A DNA stretch of 38,733 bases, from positions 1 to 38,733 of the forward strand of contig NZ_BOMV01000090.1 of NCBI RefSeq assembly GCF_016862375.1, in the 5' to 3' direction. The notes beneath the pieces were generated by a model. That model worked only from the letters and a program-made list of their open reading frames with translations. It ran no database searches and had not been told where the DNA came from. Shown here piece after piece: positions 28,919 through 36,922 of this stretch. Positions within the stretch are counted from its first letter, which is position 1. Each line of letters starts with the position of its first letter. The translations under genes were made by a program, and so were the position numbers. This DNA is from Paractinoplanes rishiriensis (GTDB lineage: Bacteria; Actinomycetota; Actinomycetes; Mycobacteriales; Micromonosporaceae).

Positions 28919-29494
28919 ATGGACGCGCAGTTCTTCGACACCGCGGACGATCTGCGGACGTGGTTCGAGCAGCACCACGAGACGGCGCCCGAGCTCTTTC
29001 TGGGGTACTGGAAGAAGGGCAGCGGCCGCACCGGCGTGTCGCACACCGAGGCGATCGAGCAGGCGCTCTGCTTCGGCTGGATCGACAGCGTCGGCCGCCG
29101 CATCGACGACCAGCGGTATCAGGTGCGCTTCACGCCGCGGCGCAAGGGCAGCGTGTGGAGCACCATAAACGTGGCGAAGATCGCTGACTTGACCGAGCGC
29201 GGCCTGATGCGTCCGGCCGGCCGGCGGGCGTTCGAGGAGCGCAAGCCCGAACGCGTCGCGGCGTACTCGTACGAACAGCCGGACGGCGTCGACCTGGAAC
29301 CGGCACAAACGACGCTCTTCCGGAACAACCCGGCGGCCTGGGAGTGGTATTCGGCGCAGTCGCCGTCCTACCGCCGCGCGGCCGCGCACTGGGTGGTGAG
29401 CGCCAAGCGCGCCGACACCCGCGAGCGGCGGTTGTCCCAGCTGATCAGCGACTCGGCGGCGGGCCGCAGGGTGCCTCCGCTCGCCCCCCGCTAG
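28919..29494 (+). CDS. YdeI/OmpD-associated family protein
   Basis: 191 residues matching the YdeI-like 'bacteriocin-protection' family: FDTADDLRTWFEQHHETAPELFLGYWKKGSG, then HTEAIEQALCFGWIDSVGRRIDDQRYQVRFTPRR, and W-S-T-I-N at KGSVWSTINVAKIADL. Family members are linked in enterobacteria to resistance to polymyxin and peptides; here the function is only inferred. The ATG at 28919 has no clear ribosome site. TAGTGT (28907-28912) sits six bases before it, so a leaderless transcript is possible. The C-terminus (KRADTRERRLSQLISDSAAGRR) is complete. Confidence 0.87.
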   Translation: MDAQFFDTADDLRTWFEQHHETAPELFLGYWKKGSGRTGVSHTEAIEQALCFGWIDSVGRRIDDQRYQVRFTPRRKGSVWSTINVAKIADLTERGLMRPAGRRAFEERKPERVAAYSYEQPDGVDLEPAQTTLFRNNPAAWEWYSAQSPSYRRAAAHWVVSAKRADTRERRLSQLISDSAAGRRVPPLAPR

Positions 29495-29581
29495 ATGACG
29501 CCCCTCTGTACAGTTGAGCGACGTTCGGCTTTGCGGTCTCGCCCCTCGCGGCTTGGCCACCTGACTAGATAAGGTCCGTCG

Positions 29582-30940
29582 GTGCTGTCTGCAGGACACC
29601 TCCTGGGCAACCGGTATCGGTTGGACGAGCGCATTGCCACCGGTGGCATGGGCGACGTCTGGCGCGGCACCGACGTTGTCCTCGGCCGGGTGATCGCGGT
29701 CAAGGTGCTCAAGACCGCAATGCTGACCGACCCGGAGTTCGCGGCCCGCTTCTACGGCGAGGCCCGCATGATGGCGTCCTTCCGGCACCCCGGCGTCGTC
29801 GAGGTCTACGACTACGCCGGCGCCGACCAGACCGACGACGAGCGGGTCGCCTACCTCGTGATGGCGTACGTGGAGGGCGAGCCGCTCTCCGCCCGGGTGC
29901 GCCAGGGGCCGATCAGCGTGATCGAGACCATGTCGATCGTGGCCCAGGCGGCCGACGCGCTGCACGCCGCACACCAGGTCGGCGTCGTGCACCGGGACGT
30001 GAAGCCGGGCAACCTGATCGTGAAACCGACCGGCGCGGTGATCCTGGTCGACTTCGGCGTGGCCCGGTCCAACGCCGTGACCAGCGTCACCCAGCTGAAC
30101 GCGATCGTCGGCACCGCCCTCTACATGGCCCCCGAGCAGGTCGCCAAGGGCAAGGTCTCGGCCGCCACCGACATCTACGCGCTGGGCGCCGTGGCCTACC
30201 ACTGCATCGTCGGCCAGCCGCCGTTCGACGGCGACAACGCGCTCCAGGTCGCCATGCGCCACCTCGAGGACGAGCCCGAGCCGCTGCCGCCGCACGTGCC
30301 GCCGGAGGTGCGCGAGCTGATCGCCCGGGCGATGGCCAAACAGCCGACCGACCGGTTCGAGACCGCGGCCGCGTTCGCCGAGGCCGCGTACGCCGCCGCC
30401 GGGCCGCTCGACTGGAAACGGATGACCGGCACCGCGCTGGTCGCCCCGCTCAGCCCGCCGGCGCCGACCCGCGCCGTCCCGGCCCCGCGCGACCTGCCGT
30501 TCGCGCCGACGACGCCGTCCCGCAAACCGCAGCGCAGCGAGACCGCGCTGCTGGTCGCGGTGTGCGTGGTGGTGCTGCTGGCAATCGGCCTGGCCGGTGC
30601 CCTGTTCCTGCGCGGGAAGGAGGGGAAGAACGTCGAGAAGCAGGGCATCAACGTGCCGTCCGCGACCGCCACCGTGGAGGAGAGCGTCGCGCCGCTGCCG
30701 CTGCCGAGCGTGAGCAGCAACCGGCCGTCGCTGCGCCCGAACGCGACCCGCCCGGCCGCGTCCCCGACGGCGACCGCCTCGGAGTCGCCGACCAGCACGC
30801 CGACGACCACCACCCCGCCGACCACACCGCCCACGACGCCGCCCACCACCCCGCCCACGACGCCGCCCACCACGCCACCGACGACGCCGCCCACCACCGA
30901 TCCGACCACGGTCCCCCCACCGGCCGGCGCCGGCACTTGA
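29582..30940 (+). CDS. Membrane-bound Hanks-type serine/threonine kinase
   Basis: 452 residues. Kinase domain about 10-275: glycine loop ATGGMGDVWRG, Lys41 in VIAVKVLK, catalytic Asp139 in VVHRDVKPGN, DFG at 157-159, activation segment TQLNAIVGTALYMAPEQ. A proline-rich linker leads to a membrane helix at about 321-343 (LLVAVCVVVLLAIGLAGALF), then an outside segment that ends in a Thr-Pro repeat tail. No PASTA domains, so it is not a PknB-type muropeptide sensor by structure. The P/T-rich tail may span or bind the cell wall. GTG 29582 with AAGGT upstream. A MerR gene follows 36 bases on. Confidence 0.93.
   Translation: MLSAGHLLGNRYRLDERIATGGMGDVWRGTDVVLGRVIAVKVLKTAMLTDPEFAARFYGEARMMASFRHPGVVEVYDYAGADQTDDERVAYLVMAYVEGEPLSARVRQGPISVIETMSIVAQAADALHAAHQVGVVHRDVKPGNLIVKPTGAVILVDFGVARSNAVTSVTQLNAIVGTALYMAPEQVAKGKVSAATDIYALGAVAYHCIVGQPPFDGDNALQVAMRHLEDEPEPLPPHVPPEVRELIARAMAKQPTDRFETAAAFAEAAYAAAGPLDWKRMTGTALVAPLSPPAPTRAVPAPRDLPFAPTTPSRKPQRSETALLVAVCVVVLLAIGLAGALFLRGKEGKNVEKQGINVPSATATVEESVAPLPLPSVSSNRPSLRPNATRPAASPTATASESPTSTPTTTTPPTTPPTTPPTTPPTTPPTTPPTTPPTTDPTTVPPPAGAGT
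30801..30908 (+). repeat. In-frame Thr-Thr-Pro-Pro repeat at the kinase C-terminus
   Basis: About seven successive TTPP units encoded by a 12-bp pattern with silent variation (ACGACGCCGCCC, ACCACCCCGCCC and similar). The period is a multiple of 3, so the frame is kept, unlike the intergenic tandem repeats of this window. The tail is probably extended, extracellular and possibly glycosylated; copy number is likely to vary between strains. Confidence 0.85.
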
Positions 30941-30941
30941 C

Positions 30942-30958
30942 CCTGACACCGTGTCAGG
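30942..30958. promoter_or_regulatory. Perfect palindrome between kinase stop and MerR start
   Basis: CCTGACAC (30942-30949) and GTGTCAGG (30951-30958) around one central C. It begins two bases after the kinase stop and ends 18 before the MerR ATG. TTGACC (30937-30942), a fair -35, overlaps its left edge. MerR proteins bind such palindromes between -35 and -10, so it is a good autoregulatory site. A terminator for the kinase is the alternative. Confidence 0.6.
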
Positions 30959-30976
30959 CCAGAGGGTACGAGGACC

Positions 30977-31828
30977 ATGTTCACTATCGGAGACTTCGCC
31001 GGCCTGGGCCGGGTGTCGGTGCGGATGCTGCGCCACTACGACGCCATCGGCCTGATCCGTCCCGCCCACGTCGACCCGCACAGCGGCTACCGCTACTACA
31101 CGGCGGCCCAGCTGCGGCTGCTCAACCGGGTGGTCGCCCTCAAGGACCTCGGCTTCACCCTGCACCAGGTGCAGGCCATGATCGAGGACAAGGTCGACTC
31201 CGGTGAGCTGCGCGGCATGCTGCGGCTGCGCCGGGCCGAGCTCGAGGCGCAGGTGGAACGGGACAACGCCCGCCTGGCCCAGGTCGACGCGCGTCTCCGC
31301 ATGATCGAAAGCGAAGGGCACATGGACACCGGAGACGTCGTTCTCAAGCACCTGCCGTCGGTCCGGGTCGCGATGCTGTCCGGCATCGCGACCAGCTACG
31401 ACGACCCGGCCTCGATCACCGAGAACCTGACCCCGCTGTACCCGCGGCTGATGGAGCTGATGGACCGGGCCGGCGTCACGATCACCGGGTCGCCGATCGC
31501 CTACTACCGGCCGGCGCCGACCGGGCCGGGCGACGAGACGATCACGGTGCACGCGGCGTTCCCGATCGCGGCGGCCGACCTGACCGACCCCGGGTTCGAG
31601 GTGGTCGACCTGCCGGCGGTCGAGCAGGCGGCCACGGCGCTGCACGAGGGCTCGATGTCCGAGGCGTTCCGCACCGGGCAGAAACTGGCCACCTGGATCG
31701 ACGACAACGGCTACCAGACCGTCGGAGCCGGATATGCCCGCGAGGTGTATCTGGACTGTCCGCCCGGCGAGTTCGACAAGTGGGTCACCGAGTTGCAGGT
31801 GGCGGTGCACAAAGCAACCGAAAACTAA
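30977..31828 (+). CDS. MerR-family regulator with GyrI-like ligand-binding domain
   Basis: 283 residues. The N-terminal MerR HTH reads FTIGDFAGLGRVSVRMLRHYDAIGL, then SGYRYYTAAQLRLLNRVVALKDLGF; a coiled coil follows (about 75-118). The C-terminal GyrI/BmrR-like domain (about 125-283) is marked by LPSVRVAMLSGIAT, YYRPAP, ALHEGSMSEAF and REVYLDCPPGEFDKWVTELQ. These are multidrug or small-molecule activators like BmrR. ATG 30977; the palindrome at 30942-30958 is its likely site. No transporter gene is adjacent, so its regulon lies elsewhere or is the gene itself. Confidence 0.92.
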   Translation: MFTIGDFAGLGRVSVRMLRHYDAIGLIRPAHVDPHSGYRYYTAAQLRLLNRVVALKDLGFTLHQVQAMIEDKVDSGELRGMLRLRRAELEAQVERDNARLAQVDARLRMIESEGHMDTGDVVLKHLPSVRVAMLSGIATSYDDPASITENLTPLYPRLMELMDRAGVTITGSPIAYYRPAPTGPGDETITVHAAFPIAAADLTDPGFEVVDLPAVEQAATALHEGSMSEAFRTGQKLATWIDDNGYQTVGAGYAREVYLDCPPGEFDKWVTELQVAVHKATEN

Positions 31829-31838
31829 CCTCAGGTCG

Positions 31839-31884
31839 GGCGGGGCTCCGCCGATGGGGGCGGCCGGCACGGTGGGAGCCACCG
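31839..31884 (+). promoter_or_regulatory. Two small hairpins after the MerR gene
   Basis: GGCGG-GGCT-CCGCC (31839-31852) and CGGTGG-GAG-CCACCG (31870-31884), both perfect, within the 84-base gap before the next start. They may terminate the MerR transcript or fold in the leader of the next gene. No U-tract. Confidence 0.4.
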
Positions 31885-31912
31885 GGCCGCTTCCCGCGAA
31901 AGGCCCCGCACG

Positions 31913-32692
31913 ATGACGACTCAGGTTCCGCACGAGCCGCCGCAGTTCGGCGGCTACCCGACGTCCCCGCCGTGGGCCGCGACGGCGTCCGAAGCGCCAC
32001 CGCAGCCCGGTTACGAGACCGCGCCCGGCCAACCGGGCCCGCCCGGTTATCAGGCTCCGCCGGGTTACCCGGCACCAGCCGGCCACCAGCAGCCCGGCGG
32101 GCAGCAACCGCCCGGGTTCCAGCCGATGCCCGGGTTCGAGTCGATGGCCGGGATCCAGCCCTCGCAACAACCGGCCGCGGCGATGCCGGGTCCGGCGCCG
32201 CTGCCGCTGCCGCACGGCAGCCTGATGGTGCTGCACCCGGAACTGATGCGCGCCGCCGCCCGGCCGAAGGCGCCGTCCTGGATCCCGGTTGCCGTCTTCA
32301 CGTTCCTGTTCGGCCTGTTCGGGGCGATCTCGGCACATCGCCGCGCCAAGCGGGCGGCCTGGACCGGAAACAGCAAGCAGCCGTACTGGATCGCCTTCGG
32401 TGTCACCATGGTCGTCAGCACGGTGCTCGGGGTGATCATGGCCATCTCCGCCCTGATCCCGCTGTACCTGGTCGTGCGCGAGGACGCCGCCGAGAAGGCG
32501 CTGGAGAGCAGCATCGTGCAGAGCAAGCCGGCCAACGGACCGGCGGCGACCGCGGCAGACTGCACGCCGACGGCCGAGCGCGGCGACGACGGCCTCCGGC
32601 CGTACACCTGCACGGTCACCCTGGAGGGCGGCCGCAAGGCCGGTCTGCGGGTCGTTGCCGACGATCAGGGCAACGGGCGCCAGGTGAAGTGA
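31913..32692 (+). CDS. Pro/Gln-rich membrane protein with DUF4333-like outer domain, unknown function
   Basis: 259 residues. The first ~100 residues are Pro/Gly/Gln-rich and disordered, with repeats such as PPGYQAPPGYPAPAGHQQPGG. Two membrane helices follow, near 122-140 (IPVAVFTFLFGLFGAIS) and 160-185 (IAFGVTMVVSTVLGVIMA). The last ~70 residues are probably outside and hold two cysteines (DCTPTAE and YTCTVTLEGG), resembling the small DUF4333 domain, a similarity I judge only by eye. Similar Pro-rich N-termini occur in actinobacterial envelope proteins that work with Ser/Thr kinases. The ATG at 31913 has a weak AAAGG upstream. Confidence 0.8.
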   Translation: MTTQVPHEPPQFGGYPTSPPWAATASEAPPQPGYETAPGQPGPPGYQAPPGYPAPAGHQQPGGQQPPGFQPMPGFESMAGIQPSQQPAAAMPGPAPLPLPHGSLMVLHPELMRAAARPKAPSWIPVAVFTFLFGLFGAISAHRRAKRAAWTGNSKQPYWIAFGVTMVVSTVLGVIMAISALIPLYLVVREDAAEKALESSIVQSKPANGPAATAADCTPTAERGDDGLRPYTCTVTLEGGRKAGLRVVADDQGNGRQVK

Positions 32693-32694
32693 GC

Positions 32695-32732
32695 GGTACG
32701 CCCGCGGGCCGGTTCCGGCCCGCGGGCGTACC
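32695..32732. terminator. Bidirectional terminator, perfect 18-bp arms
   Basis: Arms GGTACGCCCGCGGGCCGG (32695-32712) and CCGGCCCGCGGGCGTACC (32715-32732) meet around TT; in RNA the loop will open to six or more bases. It fills almost the whole gap between the stops of the convergent genes at 32692 and 32735. The strongest hairpin seen in the window. Confidence 0.9.
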
Positions 32733-32734
32733 CG

Positions 32735-34516
32735 TCAGAACTCGATCGGCACGCCGGCCCGGACCAGCTGCCAGTTCGGCACGAAGAAGTCGGCCGGGTC
32801 GATCGCGCCCTTGGCCTGCGCCCAGTCGATCAGCAGCTGGCGGATCTCCTGCTGCGCGTTGTAGACCTGGGTCTTCACGATGCCCGGGAAGTTGCCGCCG
32901 CCCGAGCGCCGGTAGTTGTTGACCGCGACCACGAACCGCGCGGCCGGGTCGACGTCCGCGCCACCGATCTGGAGCCGGGTGATCCGGGATCCGACCGGCT
33001 GGCTGATGTCGATGTCGTAGTCGACGCCGGACATGGTGTCGTAGTTGTAGTCCGGCACCGCCGGGTCGCTGATCGTCGCCGGGTCGACCGGGTCGCCCGG
33101 CGCCAGCGTCCGGAAGTACTTCGCCGAGTATTCGAGGTACGCCTTGACCTCGGCGCCGGTGAGCACGACCGCCTCGAGCGTGTTGTCGTAGATGTAGAGC
33201 CCGGCCACGTCCTTGATCCGCACGTCGCCCTGCGGGAAGACCGCGGTCCGGCTGAACGGCGCCGCGATCGAGAGCACCGGCAGGCTCGCGTACTCGGTGC
33301 CGGCCAGCGCCGCGGCGACCGTGTCGGTCTGCACCTTGTTGATGTAGTCGAGGATCGGGGTGTCCTGGTAGCGCGAGGTCGCCGCGGACAGCACCTCGGT
33401 GGACCGGGCCACGACCTGGTTCACGTACGCCACGGTCTTGTCGTGCTGGGCCTTGACCACGGCCAGGACCCTGGGGTCGGCCTCGACCGTGTTGGTGTTC
33501 AGGGTGGTGGCCGCCTTGGTGGTGACCCGCCACCGGCCGCGCTCACGGACCAGGTCGAAGTCCATCCTGGTGAGCCTCTGGCCCCACCGGGACGGCTCGG
33601 ACAGCAGCACCTGCGCGCCGGTCGCGGTGTTCGTCACGAACCGCTGCGGCACGTCGGCGTGCGCGTGCCCGAACAGGATCGCGTCGATGCCCGGCACCCG
33701 CTCGGCGATCAGCGCGGACGGGTTCTCGATCGGCAGTTCGGGTCCGTAGCTCGAGGTGCCGCTGTCGCCGCCGTGCGCCGAGATCAACACCACGTCGGCG
33801 CCGCGGGCCCGCATGATCGGCACGTACTTCGCGGCCGTGCTGATCATGTCGAGGAACTCGATCCGCCCCTCCACGTTGGCCCGGTCCCAGATGGCCGAGC
33901 CCGGGTTGGTCAGGCCCAGGATGCCGACCCGCAGCGTGGGAGCGTGGCGACCCGGGGAGACCTTCTTGATCACGTACGGGGTGAAGGCCGGTCGCCCGGT
34001 CGTCGCGTTGACGGCGTTGGCGGCGAGCGCGGGAAAGCCGAGTTGCCGGATCCACAGGTTGAGCAGCGGCAGGCCGTAGTTGAACTCGTGGTTGCCCAGC
34101 GTCACGGCGTCGTACTTCAGCACGTTCATGGCCCGGGCCATCGGGTGCTTCTCGCCGGTCGTGGTGATCGGCTCCTGCTTGGCGTAGTAGGTGGCCAGCG
34201 GCGTGCCCTGGATGGTGTCACCGGCGTCGAGCACCAGCGTGGCGCCGGTCGCCTCGGCCCGCAGCCTGGTGACGAGCGCGGCCAGCTTGGCCACGCCGAC
34301 GTCGTTGTGGGCGCTGTCGTCGTACTCGGCGTCCTTGTAGTAGTCCCAGTTGTAGACGTTGCCGTGGGTGTCCGAAGTGCCCAGTACGGTGAGGTGGTAG
34401 TTCTCGCCCGGGCGGCCTCCGGCCTCGGCCGTGCCCGGGATCGCGAGGGGCGCGGCCGCGGCGGCGGCCGACGCGGCGATAACGGTACGCCGCGATACGC
34501 CGGCGGAATGGGTCAT
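32735..34516 (-). CDS. Tat-exported 5'-nucleotidase / 2',3'-cyclic phosphodiesterase family protein
   Basis: 593 residues from ATG 34516 (GAGAGG upstream). The Tat signal is SRRTVIAASAAAAAAPLAI with cleavage near AEAGG. The metallophosphatase domain has dimetal ligands in GTSDTHGN, LDAGDTIQG, TLGNHEFN, ISAHGGD and FGHAHAD. The C-terminal 5'-nucleotidase domain follows, with YIYDNTLEAVVLTGAEV and the purine-stacking-type VAVNNYRRSGGGNFPG. It probably hydrolyses extracellular nucleotides for phosphate and nucleoside salvage. It lies 69 bases downstream of argS on the same strand. Confidence 0.93.
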   Translation of the reverse strand: MTHSAGVSRRTVIAASAAAAAAPLAIPGTAEAGGRPGENYHLTVLGTSDTHGNVYNWDYYKDAEYDDSAHNDVGVAKLAALVTRLRAEATGATLVLDAGDTIQGTPLATYYAKQEPITTTGEKHPMARAMNVLKYDAVTLGNHEFNYGLPLLNLWIRQLGFPALAANAVNATTGRPAFTPYVIKKVSPGRHAPTLRVGILGLTNPGSAIWDRANVEGRIEFLDMISTAAKYVPIMRARGADVVLISAHGGDSGTSSYGPELPIENPSALIAERVPGIDAILFGHAHADVPQRFVTNTATGAQVLLSEPSRWGQRLTRMDFDLVRERGRWRVTTKAATTLNTNTVEADPRVLAVVKAQHDKTVAYVNQVVARSTEVLSAATSRYQDTPILDYINKVQTDTVAAALAGTEYASLPVLSIAAPFSRTAVFPQGDVRIKDVAGLYIYDNTLEAVVLTGAEVKAYLEYSAKYFRTLAPGDPVDPATISDPAVPDYNYDTMSGVDYDIDISQPVGSRITRLQIGGADVDPAARFVVAVNNYRRSGGGNFPGIVKTQVYNAQQEIRQLLIDWAQAKGAIDPADFFVPNWQLVRAGVPIEF

Positions 34517-34585
34517 CACGAACCTCTCAGACTCGTTACGCGCACCTTGTGGGTGCACTCAGAGCACAGTAGCCGTCGATGCCGG

Positions 34586-36229
34586 TCACATCGTTTCCGG
34601 TTGATCGATACCGAGCAGCGCCAGACCCACCCGCAGCGTCCGGGCGGTCCGGTCGGCCAGGGTGAGCCGGCTCGCCCGGGTGGCCGCCTCGGCCCGCAGG
34701 ATCGGGCAGGTCTCGTAGAAGCCGGAGAACGCGACCGCGAGATCGTGCAGGTGGACCGCGAGCCGGTGGGGTTCGCGCAGGGTGGCCGCGGCGGTCAGGG
34801 CCGGTTCGAAGCCGAGCAGGGCGAGCGCCAGCCGCCGTTCGGCCGGTTCGGTCAGCCGCACCGGGCCGCATTCCGTGTCGGTACGCCGGAACACCGACCC
34901 GACCCGGGCGGTGGCGTACTGCAGGTACGGGCCGGTGTTGCCGGTGCTGGCCAGCATCCGGTCCCAGTCGAAGACGTAGTCGGAGCGCCGGTCGGCGGCC
35001 AGGTCGGCGTACTTGATCGCGCCGATGCCGACCGCCGGGGACGAGGCCCGGGCGTCCGCCTCGTCGAGCAGCGCGGACAGCCGGATGTTCTCGCCGGCCC
35101 GGGTGCGCAGCATCTTGCCGTCGGTGCCGAGGATCGCACCGAACTCGATGTGCTCGGCGACGTCGTCACCGGTCAGCCAGCCGGCCTGCCGGGCGACCGC
35201 GAACACCATCCGGAAGTGCGTCCGCTGCGGGGCGCCCACCACGTACAGCAGCCGGTCGGCGGCCAGGTCCCGGGTCCGGTGGCGGACCGCGGCGAGGTCG
35301 GTGGCCGGGTAGCCGAAACCGCCGTCGCTCTTGCGCACGATGAGCGGCAACGGCTCGCCGTCCCGGCCGGTGAAGCCCGGCGGGAACGCACACAGCGCGC
35401 CGTCGCTGACCGTGAGCAGGCCCTTCGCATCCAGTTCGGCCACCACGTCGGCGAGCACGTCCTGATAGGAGCTCTCGCCGACGAAATCGCCCGCGGACAG
35501 GGTCACGCCGAGCCGGGCGTACGTGGTCATGAAATCCCGCTCGGACAGGGCGACCAGCCGCCGCCACATCCGCCGCGTCGCTTCGTCGCCGCTCTGCAAC
35601 GCCACCACCCGCCGCCGCGCGCGGTCCCGGAAGTCGTCGTCGCCGTCGAACTTCTGCCGCGCGGCCCGGTAGAACGTGGTCAGGTCGGCCAGCGTGCTCT
35701 CACCCGCCGCGTCGCCGCCCGACTCGACCAAATGCTCGATCAGCATCCCGAACTGGGTGCCCCAGTCGCCGAGGTGGTTGGCCCGCACCACGTCGTGCCC
35801 GAGGAAGTCGAAGATCCGGGCCAGCGCGTCGCCGATGATCGTCGACCGCAGGTGGCCGATCTGGAGTTCCTTGGCCACGTTGGGCCCCGAGTAGTCGATG
35901 ACCACCCGCTCCGGCTTGGCCACCGGCGGCACCCCGAGGCGGTCGTCCAGGGCCTCGACGCCGGCCGCGAGCACCTCGTCGGCAACGGTCAGGTTGACGA
36001 AGCCGGGCCCGGACACCGCGGCCGTGGCCAGTCCGGCCAGATCCGCCCGGGCGACCGCGTCCTGCGCGATCTCCCGCGGCGGCCGGCCCACCTGACGGGA
36101 CAGTGCCAGCGCGGCCCCGGACTGGAAGTCGGCATGCTGGGAGGCCCGCACGGCCGGGTCCACCGGGACTCCGTCGACCGCGTGGAAAGCGGTCGCCAGC
36201 CGGTCGGCGAGCAGAGCTTCGAGATTCAT
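34586..36229 (-). CDS. argS: Arginine--tRNA ligase (E. coli/eukaryote-like type)
   Basis: 547 residues, class I synthetase. The N-terminal additional domain is present (MNLEALLADRLATAFHAVDG). The HIGH-type motif is SGPNVAKELQIGHLRST (IGHL at 124-127). KMSKS equivalent is GKMLRTRAGE (371-380). The anticodon-binding DALR domain has ARVGSVFRR and ends GLALLGIDQPETM. It matches the proteobacterial/eukaryotic group ('SGPNVAKEMHVGHLRSTIIGD') and not the usual actinobacterial ArgRS ('ANPTGPIHIGGTR', 'MSKRAG'). It may be a second, acquired copy. The start ATG 36229 has GGGG upstream, and the leader can form alternative hairpins. Confidence 0.94.
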   Translation of the reverse strand: MNLEALLADRLATAFHAVDGVPVDPAVRASQHADFQSGAALALSRQVGRPPREIAQDAVARADLAGLATAAVSGPGFVNLTVADEVLAAGVEALDDRLGVPPVAKPERVVIDYSGPNVAKELQIGHLRSTIIGDALARIFDFLGHDVVRANHLGDWGTQFGMLIEHLVESGGDAAGESTLADLTTFYRAARQKFDGDDDFRDRARRRVVALQSGDEATRRMWRRLVALSERDFMTTYARLGVTLSAGDFVGESSYQDVLADVVAELDAKGLLTVSDGALCAFPPGFTGRDGEPLPLIVRKSDGGFGYPATDLAAVRHRTRDLAADRLLYVVGAPQRTHFRMVFAVARQAGWLTGDDVAEHIEFGAILGTDGKMLRTRAGENIRLSALLDEADARASSPAVGIGAIKYADLAADRRSDYVFDWDRMLASTGNTGPYLQYATARVGSVFRRTDTECGPVRLTEPAERRLALALLGFEPALTAAATLREPHRLAVHLHDLAVAFSGFYETCPILRAEAATRASRLTLADRTARTLRVGLALLGIDQPETM

Positions 36230-36259
36230 CGGGCAACCCCATCGACGTGTACGCACGAG

Positions 36260-36309
36260 GGCGGGTCGACCGGTTGCGAGGCGTCACCGGCGGGATCGAC
36301 CCGCCGGTG
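36260..36309 (-). promoter_or_regulatory. Mutually exclusive hairpins in the argS leader
   Basis: In the minus-strand RNA, CACCGGCGGG (36309-36300) pairs perfectly with CCCGCCGGTG (36294-36285) around a five-base loop. Alternatively GGCGGGTCGA (36305-36296), which overlaps the first arm and the loop, pairs perfectly with TCGACCCGCC (36269-36260). Both are 10-bp stems and cannot form together. The start codon lies 30 bases downstream. The layout suggests attenuation or control of ribosome access; no T-box sequence is present. Confidence 0.5.
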
Positions 36310-36394
36310 GAAAAGCAGAACTCAGCGGCGGTCGTCGGAACGCCGGCGTCGCTCGCTGAAGGTGAACATGGCTGGACTGTAGCAGGATGGCCGG

Positions 36395-36838
36395 ATGCGC
36401 AACGACCTCCTTTGGCTACCCGGCGAGACGGGCGTCCTGGGACTGCCGTCCGGCCGGCTGGTGCGCGGGCGCGGGCTGCGCCACCCGATGCCGTCCGGGC
36501 ACCCGCCGACCTTCGGCGTCTACCTGCTCGGGGCGCCGCCGCCCGAGTTCGGGTGGGAGAGCCGGTGGGTGCGCTGGCCCGACTTCCGGCTCCCGGCCGA
36601 TCGGGCGTACGCCATCCGGGTTTTGCGAGAAGCCTGGGAACGCGCGGAGGATGAGCGGGTCGAGATCGCCTGCGGCGGCGGCCGCGGGCGCACCGGCACC
36701 GCGCTGGCCTGCCTCGCCGTGCTGGACGGGGTGCCCTCACGGGAGGCTGTCGGGTATGTCCGGGAGCACTACCACCGGCGCGCGGTCGAGACGCCATGGC
36801 AGCGCAGGTTCGTGCAAAACTTCGATGATGGTCGATAG
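36395..36838 (+). CDS. Small cysteine-based protein tyrosine/dual-specificity phosphatase
   Basis: 147 residues. The P-loop CX5R is Cys93 to Arg99 (ACGGGRGRTGTALACL), with Thr directly after Arg as in many PTPs. The general-acid loop is visible as WPDFRLP with Asp63. These two motifs in the right order make a catalytically complete, minimal PTP. There is no signal peptide. It could oppose tyrosine phosphorylation or act on phosphoinositide-like or nucleotide substrates; the target is unknown. The N-terminus (MRNDLLWLPGETGVLGLPSG) resembles small actinobacterial phosphatases of this kind. ATG 36395 with AGGA upstream, divergent from argS. Confidence 0.87.
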   Translation: MRNDLLWLPGETGVLGLPSGRLVRGRGLRHPMPSGHPPTFGVYLLGAPPPEFGWESRWVRWPDFRLPADRAYAIRVLREAWERAEDERVEIACGGGRGRTGTALACLAVLDGVPSREAVGYVREHYHRRAVETPWQRRFVQNFDDGR

Positions 36839-36922
36839 CTTGCCGACCGCACGGGCGAAACACGGGCACTGATCAGAAGCTGCCATTACGCTGGACCAGC
36901 ACGCCGACGCCGTGGGGGACCA

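Noticed and set aside
28334..32338. A 1334-codon open frame on the minus strand opposite the kinase/MerR region
   Set aside because: It runs antisense to five well-supported genes, its composition is Arg/Gly/His/Gln-rich with no domain, and it results from high G/C at third positions opposite real genes.
33443..36382. A 979-codon open frame on the plus strand opposite the nucleotidase and argS
   Set aside because: Antisense shadow of two secure genes; low-complexity, no recognisable domain.
36230..36394. T-box riboswitch for argS
   Set aside because: The conserved T-box sequence is not present; only the alternative stems are reported.
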